Translations under genes and position numbers: made by a program | The notes under the pieces: generated by a model | Seen by the model: the letters and a program-made list of their open reading frames with translations, nothing else | Database searches by the model: none | What the model was told of the DNA's origin: nothing | Shown here: positions 22,447 through 33,286 of the stretch, piece after piece | How the letters are laid out: each line of letters begins with the position of its first letter | How positions within the stretch are numbered: the first letter of the stretch is position 1 | DNA from: Spirometra erinaceieuropaei | Taxonomy: Eukaryota; Platyhelminthes; Cestoda; Diphyllobothriidea; Diphyllobothriidae | DNA length: 64,000 bases | Reading direction: 5' to 3' | Assembly: GCA_902702965.1 (NCBI GenBank) | Contig: CACRXP010000426.1 | Coordinates: 495,067 to 559,066, forward strand

Positions 22447-23397
22447 ACGTCACCGAAGGACAGCAGTTCAAATAACCCTTTACAATTCAAAAGTTAACAT
22501 TTATAAGAACTCCTTGTTCCTGTGTATAAGTACTTACTTGATCAGTCTCCGCACCTAAATAACCTGCTTGTAAGAGGTTGTCATTTGTTTAGGTAAACGA
22601 AAGGTTTAAAAACGGTGGTAAGTTAATGAGTGTTTAATGGGGCCAGGAGTTAGCTTTTGAGATCTTAACTGTTAAATTGGAGGGGGCGATGACTAAATAT
22701 TACAATCTAGCGATACTGCGAGGAGGAAGAAGGAACAAAGAACACACGTTCATGGGCGTGGCACTCCGTAAACGAAAGACTTGAATGAAGTTATTCCACA
22801 CACTCAACACTGAATTCTTCATTTTGATAGTCCTCCGTTCTGCTATCATTGGACTGCACTTTGAATGACTCTGTGGCATACAGCGATCTAGTGTTTTTGC
22901 AAGAGAATCAGGGAATATCGTCCAGGAGGAAGTAAAGACAGCGAATCCAAGATTAAATTTAACTTAGTCCAAGCACTTTATGTTTGCTTTGGTCACGAGG
23001 TTGGTGCTGGTCGTGCTGTTAAGATGATCGGTTGGGCACGGAAGTGTGTCCGGACACATTTTTAAGTTCAGCCAGGTTTAAACTTGGCAGTCGCTTGAGT
23101 CGCGGACAGTTGGATTCGGGGTTATCCTACCTGCAGTCGGCCGGTAAGCGGAAAACTCCCTCGCCTCCCCCTCAATTTCCCCGACTTTGCCCAGGCGGAA
23201 GAACCAATCGGATGGGAACTCACGAAGCAGTACTGTCTCGAGGGTACAACTGGTGAACTAAGTTGCGGGATAATTATCATGTCCAAGATTCAAGCAACAC
23301 TCACAATTAACAAGAATCAAGTTGTTGCAGTTAGCCTTTGTCGCTATTGGTACACAAAACCTCACGTCTTTTTCGTTCGCCACAAGGTTTGCTGACT
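22447..23397. other. Intron of the TRPA1-like gene, nothing recognised
   Basis: No matched repeat or coding feature. Confidence 0.4.
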
Positions 23398-23465
23398 CTG
23401 GTGCTGTTTTCGAGCAGGAACCCGAAACGGCCGTAACGTGAATTTCTTGTCCCAGCGATCGAGTT
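23398..23465 (+). ncRNA. Hammerhead-like 3' hairpin (copy e), degenerate
   Basis: CTGGTGC, one T, GTTTTC, the loop GAGCAG, GAACCC and GAAAC (23398-23428), then 'tcttgtcccagcgatcgag', as in the copy at 54024-54100. Two stem pairs and two core bases are lost. Recognisable as a Penelope 3' tail only by its order. Confidence 0.4.
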
Positions 23466-23523
23466 GCCGCCGCAACTTCCAGTAGTCTCGACTCTTGTCA
23501 TTCAAACACGACGTTTGTAAGGA

Positions 23524-23552
23524 GGAGAGAGACAGAGAGACAGAGAGACAGA
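23524..23552 (+). repeat. Short (GAGACA)n tract
   Basis: Imperfect 'gagagacagagagacagaga' run, a short simple repeat in the intron. Confidence 0.8.
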
Positions 23553-23619
23553 TTGACTCCCAGCCTCTGCTAAACGCTAGCGAACTTCGTTAAAGCTGAG
23601 GTAGTGGATTAGAACTCAC

Positions 23620-23847
23620 ATGTTCAATCAACGCGGCAGTCATCTCAGCATGATTAAACTTTGCAGCCAAGTGGAGGGGAGTGCATCCCTGCTTGCAGAC
23701 AGAGCAGAGCAGTTTCCCCGACTGTTCCGGTTGCCATTCGAGGAGACGATTGAGAACCGAGATGTCGCCTCGGCGACAAGCGAAATGAACCGCGTTGAAA
23801 TCTTCGTTTTGTGTGGCCTCGACACAGGCGCCCATTCTGAGACAAAA
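23620..23847 (-). CDS. TRPA1: TRPA1-like channel, exon 5 of those seen
   Basis: Minus-strand exon of 228 nt (76 codons, 307-382), acceptor 'cttaacag|ttttgtc' at 23847, donor 'gaacat|gtgagttc' at 23620, phase 0 at both ends. It encodes FCLRMGACVEATQNEDF, NAVHFACRRGDISVLNRLL and GCTPLHLAAKFNHAEMTAAL. The start completes the repeat begun at ...GNLEMID in the exon at 26341. A nearer acceptor ('ttgtctcag|aatggg') would give the wrong phase, which decides the start. Two ankyrin repeats, cytoplasmic. Confidence 0.86.
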
Positions 23848-23936
23848 CTGTTAAGACAAGGAGACGAAATTGTAAAACCTCAGAGTACGAACATAAGACG
23901 GAAAAATAAGAGGCGATCTTTGGGAAAAAATTTACC

Positions 23937-24175
23937 GGCCTGAAGTTTCGGATTCTCACCCACTCGGACTCATTATCAGAGCGGACGTAGATGGGGCTGA
24001 TTGAGGCACAAGGAGTGCAATATTTATGGGCCACAGTTGCCACGCAACCACATGCATTATATAATTGGCAGCTCCTGCGCCCACCAATGGGGGTCGTATC
24101 CGGTGCGACTATGACATCCGAGTTGTTAACTGTCGAAATGTAATCACTGTTGTGGAGGGTTGACATGATAATCAC
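23937..24175 (-). mobile_element. Penelope-like terminal unit, minus strand, with hairpin (copy g)
   Basis: On the minus strand a TATA-like cataaata (24021-24028) precedes the hairpin: CTGATAA, one T, GAGTCC and GAATCC around a loop, then GAAACTTCAGGCC (23937-23979). The block before the TATA ('gcgtggcaactgtggccc') resembles the one ahead of the TATA at 53971, where 'atggctactgcatcc' precedes ctataaata. No coding sequence remains. It starts 90 bp from exon 5. Confidence 0.5.
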
Positions 24176-24489
24176 TCAACTCCAATTATCGATTGTCCGC
24201 ATTCTCCCCACATGACCACTTACTTTGTTCAGGCCAATTCTCACCACAGATAACGGGACTTGGAGTTTGCTTCACTTGCTGATTGGCTGGACGCCGTAAG
24301 ACCATCACTCAAGCAGCTCGCGTCTCACACAGTTTTCGTCTCTCGTGAGAATTTCAGCCTTGTCAACCTTGAAGATGAGGACCAACAAAGCATTATCGCA
24401 TCAGCGGGAGCCGCTATCTATAGCAGGCATGTAATAGCATGGCAACTGCAGCCTTTTTTAGTCTTTTTAAGTCTTAATATATTTCTTGG
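24176..24489. other. Intronic, nothing certain
   Basis: A 'gcatggcaactgcagcc' string at about 24438 recalls the Penelope terminal unit, but nothing else follows. Confidence 0.35.
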
Positions 24490-25217
24490 ATAAAGTTCAG
24501 AAAATATTCTTTCTTGTGCATATTTGATAGCAGATAAAGTCTTCTTTAAATTTTATATCTAAAGCAGGAGCACTTTTTGCTTTTTAAAAAGCTTTCAAAT
24601 GTAAAATTCTTTAAGACCACGAGATATCTAATTACCAAGCATCTTATCCGCCCATTTATTAATGCTGTTTGAAAAATATGCGACATTGTTCACATCCACT
24701 GCAAAATTCTGCGAGTACTATATGGCATTTTTGTAATAACACATGTTGACGTGTGATTTCCCTTTGTGGATGATACACAGCTTATAGCTTCGAAACTTCG
24801 AATGAAACTACAGCGGCTGGTCATGTTCGGAAGTATTCGGGAACAAGGAAGGTTTTTAAAACCGAAAAGCACCCTCTTTTGGTGCAAAGCTTAATGACGT
24901 TGTGGTCTGCCACCAAGTGAGCCAGAAGAATAAACAATTCTACGCGTGTTTTTTAGCAAATATTCTTGAAATTCTAAGGGCATCAAAAGTCGATGGCAAA
25001 ATGTACACCATTTAAATAGCCATTACTTACAGAGTGCGGTTTTTGAAGGTAGCCGGAAAGAGGTTTGCTCAAAAGTCGACATCCTGATATGATCGAAATA
25101 CCTTGTGATTACGCCGCGCAACACCTAGTCCTACAACCCTACTTAAGCAATCTTTTCTAATCAAAGCCTCAATGTAGAATGTCGACCAGCATTTCATGAG
25201 ATAACGCAGTTAATGTG
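24490..25217 (+). mobile_element. Palindromic mariner-like element (M4), left arm truncated
   Basis: Begins inside the left arm ('aatattctttcttgtgcata'), keeps the middle ('cacatccactgcaaaattct') and the whole right arm, ending 'ccagcatttcatgagataac'. Same orientation as M2. About 300 bp of the left arm is missing. Confidence 0.7.
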
Positions 25218-25689
25218 GACGCGACCTGGTGCCTAACCAGGCCGCGTGTGGCATACGTAAACTTACTGTTCCAGCTTTGTCAGCCACCACACCCAATCCC
25301 TGCACGAGAAAACTGACAAGCTTGGACTGTCAAATGGCGCGCGCGCGAGAGAGAGAAGAGAGGCAAGTCGATTCTGGGGCACTCATTTCCACGATAGATC
25401 AGGACATTCCTCATTATCAGAAACCTGACGTGCTTCAAAACTATCCCCAAGGGTGACTTTTTGGCTTGGAAAGCGGCCAGCCGATGAGATAACTCGATTT
25501 TCACAGCAACCTTGTGTGGTTCCCAATGTGGCCTTTATGGCACCTCCACCTAGCCGCTTCCTTGGAGTTTCCGTGAAAACATGGTCCGTCGTGCACGGAC
25601 TGGGCCTGTGCGACACGCGTGTAGACGGACTGCTTGACTTAGTCAGCCATTTTGCCCGCTTCTCTCTGCAGTTGTTCACCGTAATCTTG
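25218..25689. other. Intronic, unassigned
   Basis: Contains a short GCGC/GAGA stretch at about 25336-25356. No supported gene. Confidence 0.35.
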
Positions 25690-25975
25690 TCACAGCGCCC
25701 AGGTGTTTGAGGGGGGGATGCAGTAGAGGCTTCGCAAGTCCGCCCAACCATAAACTAATTCACGCCCAAGTCGCCTGTGCTGCACCGACTCCATGGGACA
25801 CGCGGTAGGCATCGTCGCCTGCGATGACCGAACTCTCCTATACCGGCTGTTTTGACATTGTCTTGTCATCGGGACTGGTGAGCAACAGATGAGGGAGTGT
25901 GGTAGGTGCTGCGCAAGTCAGCGGGACACACGGTGGACGTCGTCGTTCGCGAGGGCGGAGCTGACATACGGAAGT
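25690..25975 (+). repeat. R1 repeat, two partial copies in tandem
   Basis: The first copy (25690-25845) has 'tgcagtagaggcttcgcaag', 'aaactaattcacgcccaag' and 'cacgcggtaggcatcgtcg'. The second (25870-25975) has 'ggtaggtgctgcgcaagt' and 'cacacggtggacgtcgtcg'. A Penelope hairpin follows 118 bp downstream, which may mean R1 is part of that element's 3' region, though the copies at 46995 and 32235 lack it. Confidence 0.6.
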
Positions 25976-26092
25976 CGAAGGATGATGGCGGCCACAACCG
26001 CGACGTCCTGCAAATAAAGCTGATTTACTTCTCGCAGAGATGGGAGGCCTGGTCACCATACTTTCCCCTATTTCCTGTCGGCGTGACTGTCT

Positions 26093-26150
26093 CTGATGAT
26101 GAGTTCAAGTGAGAATCCGAAACTTCAGGCCAATAAATTTCTTGGTCGAC
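26093..26150 (+). ncRNA. Hammerhead-like 3' hairpin (copy b)
   Basis: CTGATGA at 26093-26099, one T, GAGTTC (26101-26106) against GAATCC (26113-26118; one mismatch, one wobble), GAAAC, then TTCAGGCCAATAAA. The core matches CUGAUGA/GAAA exactly; the stem is weaker than in copies a and c. It marks the 3' end of a Penelope-like element otherwise missing here. Confidence 0.45.
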
Positions 26151-26340
26151 TGGTCAAATTTTCATCTTCAGAACTGCTTCCTGGAGCTCACCTGCTCGCT
26201 TCTACTAACGATATTTATCACAAAATAAAATGCGCAGGGGTGCACAGGTGTAAACGGAGACCTGAGTGCTCATTCAGGCCGGTATGCTTAGACCAGAGGC
26301 ACTTCAGTCTGGCAACTACCACTGTTTACATCTCACGTAC

Positions 26341-26577
26341 GTCGATCATTTCCAGGTTGCCGCAGTTTACCGCTGAGTGAAGCGGTGTCTCCCCCTCACT
26401 GTCAGTCAAATAGATCAAGTGCTGATCACTGAAGTTAACCTCGCTGTAGTTCGGTGCGTTGGTGGTTTCGTGATTGAAAAGCCTCTGGAGGCATTCAGTG
26501 CTGCCGGTGAGGACTGCCACATGCACACCATAATATCCGACAGCATCGGCCCTGTAGATATCAGCACCAGCCTGCAA
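26341..26577 (-). CDS. TRPA1: TRPA1-like channel, exon 4 of those seen
   Basis: Minus-strand exon of 237 nt (79 codons, 228-306), acceptor 'ccctttacag|ttgcag' at 26577, donor 'atcgac|gtacgtgag' at 26341, phase 0 at both ends. It encodes LQAGADIYRADAVG, GYYGVHVAVLTGSTECLQRL, a long insert including SDQHLIYLTDSE, and EGETPLHSAVNCGNLEMI. In TRPA1 a repeat of the form GCFPIHQAAFSGSKECM is followed by a longer than usual loop and then a repeat ending NGDLEMI; the loop and the final NCGNLEMID are matched here. The junction with exon 3 is about two residues shorter than in vertebrate TRPA1. Confidence 0.88.
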
Positions 26578-27812
26578 CTGTAAAGGGCAGTGGTGGGGGA
26601 AAGTATTATCGAGTTAGAGATTATTAGCGAAAGGAACAAAGGAGAAGAGACGTTGTAACTTTTGGCGGAAACTAATTCGGCCCTGCACATTGCACTCTTA
26701 CTGCTAGTACTTATGTTTTCATCTTAGCTGCTAAAACAAGTATCTCCAAGGAAACAGCTTTACGTAATTAACAGTTCTCTTTCTATGACCGCTCTCAGTG
26801 TGACCTTGACCTTATTTTGACAAAGGCAGTTGAATTATAGCGTAGGCATTCAGGGTTACCCTTAAAGACATGTACATAGTGCCGCGGTCTTGTCCTTAAA
26901 TCTATTTGACAACCGATTGTCAGCTACTTTGCCACCACCGACGTGAACTGCGGACCCCGCACTTTCAGGGCGAAACGAGAATACCCATTTGCGTTCGAGG
27001 TTAGGGCAGATTATCTCCCCTACATAATGGAGGGCTTCATTATTACGACGTTGAGGAAGAAGTCAGTTAACTTGACTACCCACATACTTAGCAGTTAATA
27101 GTTTAGACGCATCTCTCGCATATGTTTTGCCACTGGAAACACAACTGAGAGGAGTTGGGCTAGTTGGTTGAGCTTTCAGACCCTCCATTTTGCGCTGTTA
27201 GAAATAACTGCGTGAACTCGAATTGGAGTTCTTCTTCTAGTTTTCAGGTTCGACCCCGATGTTTATGTAAAAAATTTAAGCAGAATTACGAAAATCGTTA
27301 GCGAACAAGCCGCGCACTATGAGTGCCTGCCATCTCAAAAGTAGCACAAGTTGTCAGAAGTAAGTGGTTAAGATTAACACCCTGCAAAACGGCTACATCA
27401 TGGTTTACATGTGGCAGGAACTACAACCGGTTCGAGGGCGCCGTCGACGTTTTCGTAGGAACTAGCCTATGGAGTGAGAGATTTATATCCCCTACCTTTT
27501 GCCACAACCACTGGGAGTCAGTGGTAAGTCAGAGTCAAAAAAGGTATAACAATATACTGAACGCAGTCAATCAGTTGACCCAAATTCCTTAACTCTACGT
27601 GCCATAACACGAGTGTATCCGCAATACTGCGTGAAGCAGACCACACTTAGCAAGAAAGACTCCCCGTCTGACCTCATATGGATAAAAATGTCAAGTAAAC
27701 GCGTGACCCTCACTGTCGTGGTTAGGATCTCACTCGATCTCATTCTGTCCATCCGCGAGCTTACTACTGACGACAAGGATCGTTGTGTCATAGGATACAT
27801 ACCACACATAAT
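26578..27812. other. Intron of the TRPA1-like gene, nothing recognised
   Basis: No matched repeat or coding feature. Confidence 0.4.
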
Positions 27813-28006
27813 ACACAAGCAGCTCACTAAGAATGCAACAGACTAGACGCAGACAGCTGTTTCGCGGTCGTTACCGATCATGAGTAAGTCATAGGCTATA
27901 TAAAGTGAGGTACATAAACATGTCAAGTAAGCGTTTGATGATCGGCAACGACCGTGAAACAGCTGTCTGCATCTAGCCTGCCGCACTATTAGTGAACTGC
28001 TTATGT
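27813..28006 (+). repeat. Foldback unit with about 70-bp arms
   Basis: The left arm (27813-27880) and right arm (27937-28006) are reverse complements with scattered mismatches; the inner part, 'cagacagctgtttcgcggtc' against 'gaccgtgaaacagctgtctg', is nearly perfect. The loop of about 56 bases contains 'ctatataaagtgagg', a TATA-like string. No coding frame. It could be a small inverted-repeat transposon or a structured RNA in the pre-mRNA. Confidence 0.75.
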
Positions 28007-29561
28007 CTCATCTGGATAAGCCTGAAAACCAAAGTGGTTTCAGGCTGCGACGGGATTTAATATTACAAAGAAGAAGCGAGTACTAGATAGGGGACGCGCA
28101 ATGCCCTTAACGCTTTTGTGAGATAGAGTGAATTGCCAACTGCATCTGCTACAAGGAAATAAAAGTGCATTTATTCGGATTATTCTATGTTCATTTTTGT
28201 CTAACTGACCTCGTAGTTAAGTCCTGATTTATGGCTCAAGTATCTGTCAAATAGGGCTCCCGATTTATGATAAAATTGGACGTCTGCATAAAATCTGATG
28301 ACTGTGGATAATTTTTGTAAAAATACTTCAGTTATTTCCTTTCGAAACTCAATAAGCTGCCGAATTTCCATATACTCTGACCTTACTGGACTCAAAAAGT
28401 TCGCAGCGCGGCAAATGCTTTCAATTTGGGCAACATTTTTTTGTCTGCAATACCATTGAACGGTACTGTGCATGGTGCACTTTTATGGTAGGTGAGATCT
28501 GAAAATAAATGCAAACAGATATAAGGAACGACGATGGAGTTCCACTTTCTCTGTCATCTATTTATCCCTGAACAAACCCTACCTTCGGGGATCCGAAATT
28601 ATAAAAATAAGACAATTATAACTTCAATCCTCATATATATATTCTGTTCACTTTGTCGATGGAATTGAAAACTGTTCAACAATAGGCACCCGTGATTTTG
28701 CGAATGTGTTAGTGAAAAAACTAGCCCTTTCTCTCTTGTTTGACGTTAACCTATGTTTCCGTGAATATAGTAACCCTCATGTGGTCTATTGCAGAGCCAC
28801 TGTTTTCCGAAAACTCAACTAGTTTTAGGATAGTTGTATCGGAACACATCTAAACTAGAATGGAAGACCAACTCACCACAACATCCAGACATTCAACACT
28901 GTTCTTGCGACAGCAGCAATGAACAACTGTGCTGCCGAATTCGCCGGGTGCATTGATATCGATCGCCGAAGTATGCAGCAGTTTCTAAACTCAGCAGAAT
29001 GTCTCAGGTTAAAAAACAGTAAGGAATTCTAGGGAAATATTTTGGAACAAATGGTTAGTTTTACGGTTTCTAGACTCGCAGCAGTTCGTTCGGACCTAGC
29101 AAGTTAAGAGCGCTGCATATGCAACATTTTTCAACCACCAGTGGTTGTCGATGAAATTAAGCCAGATAAAGAATTCATGCGCACTTCTGGACTATTTAAA
29201 AGTAGAAGTCAGCCACGTTTCTCCCTTCCTTGTTAATATCGCCCGATCACAGAGTAGCAGTAAATATATTACCGGCTACTTGTGCTCTAGACACGGAGCT
29301 GCAAGACGTGTGGTAGCAGGGCTTTTGCCTTGCAGTCAGGGCTGATCAGTCTAATCCATTCTTATTGGTTTTTTTGACTGCCCCACAACATTTTAACCCA
29401 CTTATTAGGGTCGAATAGACATACGCCCGCTCGTCGGGTTTTGATGCGAGTGGAAGGAATTTCATTGCCTCTTTTTATCCGTCTACTATCAGCGTTTTGC
29501 TGAACAGATACTACTTGGGTGGAAGCGAATATGCGAATTCCAGGTTCTTGTTGTAAAGAAG
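28007..29561. other. Intron of the TRPA1-like gene, nothing recognised
   Basis: AT-rich; a 90-codon minus frame at 28201-28473 has no recognisable motif. Confidence 0.4.
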
Positions 29562-29822
29562 ATGAAGACCCGGAGAGGCGACCCGTTGTCTCAGGTCGCC
29601 ACTCACACCCTGGAGGAAGGCCACGAATTTAACTTTGCGAGCATGCGGATAGTGGCGCGGGCCAACAATAAGACAGGACGAGAACTGTTAGAGGCCTGGG
29701 TGTCTGACACCAACTCTATCAACAGGCACGTTGATCTACCCCCCTGCTATCACGCGGTCCGTTCCCGCAGCCAAGGGGCGAGACCCAATTTCCAGCCAAG
29801 GGTGCACGCAGTCACGCCACCA
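29562..29822 (+). pseudogene. C-terminal end of a Penelope-like protein
   Basis: The plus-strand frame reads RRGDPLSQVATHTLEEGHEF, then NFASMRIVARANNKTGRELL, EAWVSDTNSINRHVDLPPCY and a stop after VHAVTPP. The order H-x-H-E-x-GH followed by 'vla r.. n..r ellEaW .. SINR' is the closing part of the GIY-YIG region in Penelope-like elements, and parallels RGDNRVSREQLESW and SINKCNDLP at 53617-53700. The catalytic GIY and YIG parts are missing (5' truncation at about 29565). It belongs to a different subfamily from the 52963-53943 copy. Confidence 0.7.
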
Positions 29823-29938
29823 TGAGACGGCGTGGGACCCAACTTATCGCGAATACCACCTTCTGCACTCATATCTCCCCCCCCCCTTCATGGCGTGACT
29901 ACAAAAACCGTTCATTAGATGTTGCCTTCTCACAGTCT

Positions 29939-30015
29939 CTGACGATGGCCTCCTGTACGAGACCGAAAGCTCAGACTAATAAACCTACTGTCCCAGAGAT
30001 CGGGCCTTCATCTTC
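29939..30015 (+). ncRNA. Hammerhead-like 3' hairpin (copy d)
   Basis: CTGACGA at 29939-29945, one T, GGCCTC (29947-29952), the loop CTGTAC, GAGACC (29959-29964; five of six pair), GAAAG and CTCAGACTAATAAA. It lies about 115 bp after the stop codon of the Penelope frame at 29562-29822, tying the hairpin directly to the element's 3' end. The C in CTGACGA is the position a hammerhead leaves free. Confidence 0.5.
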
Positions 30016-31721
30016 TTTAGATACTACTTGTTTTCGAATTTAATCCCGCCACTTCCACGAACTCTCTCATGTTGCCTCGTGATGAGGTAAGCAATAAATT
30101 ACGGCGTGGAAACTTTGGCCACAGTGGCAAAGCCTCCGAATGGCGTCAAGCAGTGATTAATACCGCTGGATAGTTAGGGAGCGTATGAACCGTTGTTATC
30201 CCTTTTCAGAGAGTTCATTCAAAGCGAAGAGGCCTTCCTCTGCGGACAATTCATTTTAAAGCAATTTTCCTGAACAAAACTTGGACATTTTTGGGTAGAC
30301 AGCCCTTTCCATATATCCAGGCCATCTTCTTTGCCGCTGAGTGTCGCCGGCCAAAGTCGCATGTTTGAGCATGTCCTACTGCGAAGGAATAAGAAAAAGC
30401 GGCATAAGGCGCATTTTGAAGCGGGGAAAGCTGAATTTGCCCCCACCCCGAAGGTCGTGAAAGCCCGGATGTTGAAAATGCATTCGCCTTAGTGGTAGGG
30501 AAACAAATTCAGTTTTCCCAACTTCGATCCGAAAATCGGCGATATGACCCGCCATCAGACGCGTAATGGGGCTAACACGCTATGATTTGCTTTGTTGCAC
30601 TGAGAACTACGAGGCACAGACAAATATGGAAGAAACGCTTTCAATATGGCAACTTTTTTCTCGGTTACGCTGAATTTGCTGAGGCTTTGGACAGATACGT
30701 AAAGTAGCAGACAGAAAACTGCCAGATGGTCCTTTGGCAAGCATTTGTAATATAAAAAGGTCAATATAGGGCGAGTTGTTTTTTCTGGAGCCGTGTCTAG
30801 AAATATGCAAGATGAATCAAAACGGTACATATTTAGGCAGGACGACGACTTTGTTTGCAAAACTCTATAAATGTATTAGGATGTGACCCGCAGGTCGTCC
30901 ACAGGGCTTTTGTCAATGCTCCGTCAGTCAATAATTAGCGAGTAGACGAAGGAATTCGACAGTCCCTTGCAGTAGGGCTTCTGATGAGTACGTCCGTTAT
31001 CGATTGTCATTTTGGAATAGCATTTGGTTCAACGATGAGGTTATCGTTTTTGACCCTCCGTTATCATAGTTATCCTTGTCATGATCATCTTCTTCGGGTT
31101 TAGATAGCTGCTGCCCTATCTGCCAACCCTCACGGCAAAATCGAGAAGTTTTTGATAAAATGTACAGATTTGAAAGACTACGCCTGAACTGTGTGTAAGC
31201 GCCGGAGAATTGGAAAATGTACACAAACTGTACGTAATTTCATAATTTACAAATATAGCTTTGCTGATATAACTCATGAATTGACGTGGTCCATATTCGC
31301 GTAGACAGTACGGCACACATTTGGTGTTAAAACTTTTGTTTGTTGAATGGAACTAAGGCGCAGAAAGCTTTTTTTCAAAAAATGTTCATTTTAAATCCAT
31401 TTCATATAGGTAAAACCGGCCAGATCCGGGTGAAATCCGATGTTTCTCCATATCCAAGTGATTTCCTATGCCACTGAGTATAATAGGCCAAAACCTCCTT
31501 CTTGTTCGCTTTGAATTATAAAGAGCAGTAATTCAGGCATGAAGCGTTTCGAATAAGTCCTTTTTGGAAACGTCGACTCGGATTTCGCGTCAAGAGAGAT
31601 CGACACGCCTTCAGCTAACAATGAAGCAGTCGACGGGTCCTCCGTCAGCCTCAACCTTTATCAATTACTTAATTTGTTATAAAGGCATTAAGAAGGAGGA
31701 ATTGCAACGCGACTGACTCAC
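30016..31721. other. Intron of the TRPA1-like gene, nothing recognised
   Basis: A 101-codon minus frame at 30555-30860 has no recognisable motif or splice signals that fit the gene. No matched repeat. Confidence 0.4.
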
Positions 31722-31897
31722 TTTCAACGATTCAGCGTCATTGAGTTCGCAAGCCAAATGAATGGGTTGAACACCCTTCTCGTCTGCCAGCTCCACATTA
31801 CTGCCCAATGAAATGAGATGAAGAAGAGCAGCAGTTTGGGAATGCGTAATGGCAAGATGCAGGGGTGTGTAGCCCTGAACGTTCCTCTGGTTGATAT
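31722..31897 (-). CDS. TRPA1: TRPA1-like channel, exon 3 of those seen
   Basis: Minus-strand exon of 176 nt, codons 169-227. The acceptor 'ctgtctag|atatcaacc' at 31897 brings two bases that complete a GAT codon opened by the single G left by exon 2. The donor is 'ttgaaa|gtgagtcag' at 31722, phase 0. It encodes INQRNVQGYTPLHLAITHSQ, continuing TAALLHLISLGSNVELADEK and GVQPIHLACELNDAESLK. Two ankyrin repeats. The second, weak repeat ends LNDAESLK, matching the position of the 'tnnSEALq' end of the corresponding TRPA1 repeat. Confidence 0.87.
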
Positions 31898-32059
31898 CTA
31901 GACAGTAATGGCACGGAAAAGGCATGATGAGCGAAGACGACATTTACCCGCTCCGACTTCTCTCAATGGAAAATGTTCACAATAATGCTGGCCTTCTGCA
32001 TATTAACGAAACACATGGAAATGATCAGGCAAGGGAATATAAGTCTCCCTAACTTTTAA

Positions 32060-32190
32060 GGAGGATTTAGTCTGGTGCTAAGGTTAGGTTCATGAACGGC
32101 GTTAGGCGGATTATGGTTGGGGTTGCGGTTAAGACCATAAGGATTAGGGTGAGTGTTATAATTAGTGCTAGGAGGATTTGGTGGTGGACC
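32060..32190 (+). repeat. Degenerate TTAGGG-like tract
   Basis: Irregular units such as gttaggtt, ggttggggttgcggttaag and gattagggtgagtg. Too impure for a telomere but the same composition as the tract at 56440-56700. An R1 copy follows immediately. Confidence 0.5.
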
Positions 32191-32234
32191 TAGGTGCAGA
32201 TTCTCACCGTACTAGCCACTTGCGCCCTCCCTGC

Positions 32235-32420
32235 CTCCAGTACTGTTGACTGCTATGACTCCAGGATCCGGTAAGGGGGGAGGCGAGAGTACGGCAGATA
32301 GATGCGCTAATTACTAAGACTTGAAACTAACTCGCGCGCTAGTCACCGTCTCTACTCTTAGCCTGCCGTGGAGCACCCGGTGGACATCGTCGGTGACTAC
32401 GGTCGAACTTTCGTTAGAAG
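32235..32420 (+). repeat. R1 repeat copy
   Basis: Carries 'ctgcctccagtactgttgac', 'ggcgagagtacggcagat', 'aaactaactcgcgcgc' and 'cacccggtggacatcgtcgg' in the family order. Confidence 0.7.
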
Positions 32421-33120
32421 GGTAAGAATTAGATTAAAAGCAAGGACGCGGGAACAGGTGCCGTCTGAAATTTAGAGCAAGGTTACATGTAGTATGGAGG
32501 GAAGGGGTAGGAGTAACCAAGGTCCTGTCCGACCGAAAGATTTAAAATAGCTCTCACCCACCGTATGGAATTGACTGATTTAACTAGCTTTTTGCCAATC
32601 TTCGTGTCCTCCTTCCTAGTTTATGCCTATAAGTTAGTAAAATCGAAAAACATTATATCTCGAACAGAATGGTAATAAATGAGGATCAAATTCCCCATCA
32701 AGTTAACCGTTCTATTCTAGAGATATCTGAGTGCTCAATAGGAAAGATTATTTAAGATGTTGACGAAGAATAATACCGGGTTGCTTTCAAATCAGCGAAT
32801 CTGACCATCGTCGTCTTTTTTGTCCTCCCGGCGCTCGGGTGGTGCGAGATAGAGGCATAGGCTGTTTTTGCTAATATCTGTGCTATCCTCATCGTGGATC
32901 ACGCAACGGTTGTTGATGACTTAGGGATGTTACGCGGTTACCCCGTTGAAGTTGATGAATTCCGGCTCAAATACTCATACTGCCTTTCGGGCGGAGCCCC
33001 TATAACTGCATTCCGGGGGAATTTAATCCTAGCTAACGCGTTATTTTCTAAGGGGATCCAAAATCTGAAATCTCAACGCTGGGGTATCATAGATGTTTTG
33101 ACAGATTTTGAATAATTCAA
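32421..33120. other. Intronic, nothing recognised
   Basis: A 73-codon plus frame at 32894-33115 has no motif. No matched repeat. Confidence 0.4.
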
Positions 33121-33286
33121 ATTGACCCAACTGTGAAAAACTCGGTTTCTCGGTGGGATTAAACTCGCGTCGTCCTGCGGGGCCTCGTAGCTCAGGTGGT
33201 TAGAGCGTTGACTGTACTGAAGCCTTCCCCTTACTGCGTGGGTTCGAATCCCATCGAGGAGCCGAATTTTTCACAGTTGGGTCAAT
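33121..33286 (+). mobile_element. tRNA-like foldback unit (SINE or MITE candidate)
   Basis: 40-bp inverted repeats close the unit: 'attgacccaactgtgaaaaa' at its left and its complement 'tttttcacagttgggtcaat' at its right, extending inward to 33160 and 33247 with about four mismatches. The right arm is the T-arm and 3' acceptor side of the tRNA-like sequence at 33181-33263, so the left arm is an inverted partial copy of the same tRNA end. No coding frame. Confidence 0.65.
33181..33263 (+). tRNA. tRNA-like sequence, probably a pseudogene
   Basis: Carries an A-box-like TAGCTCAGGTGG (33188-33199) and a B-box GGTTCGAATCC (33241-33251), with a good D arm (GCTC/GAGC) and T arm (TGGG/CCCA). The acceptor pairs at five positions (CCTCG with CGAGG), then mismatches at the outer end. 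The anticodon arm does not fold well and the stretch between it and the T arm is long. A GTA triplet sits where a Tyr anticodon could be, but the poor stem makes this weak. No CCA-less mature end is clear. More likely a tRNA-derived mobile sequence than a working tRNA gene. Confidence 0.4.

Noticed and set aside
33181..33263. Functional tRNA-Tyr gene
   Set aside because: The anticodon stem and outer acceptor pairs do not form, and the unit lies inside its own inverted repeat, so I treat it as tRNA-derived mobile DNA.
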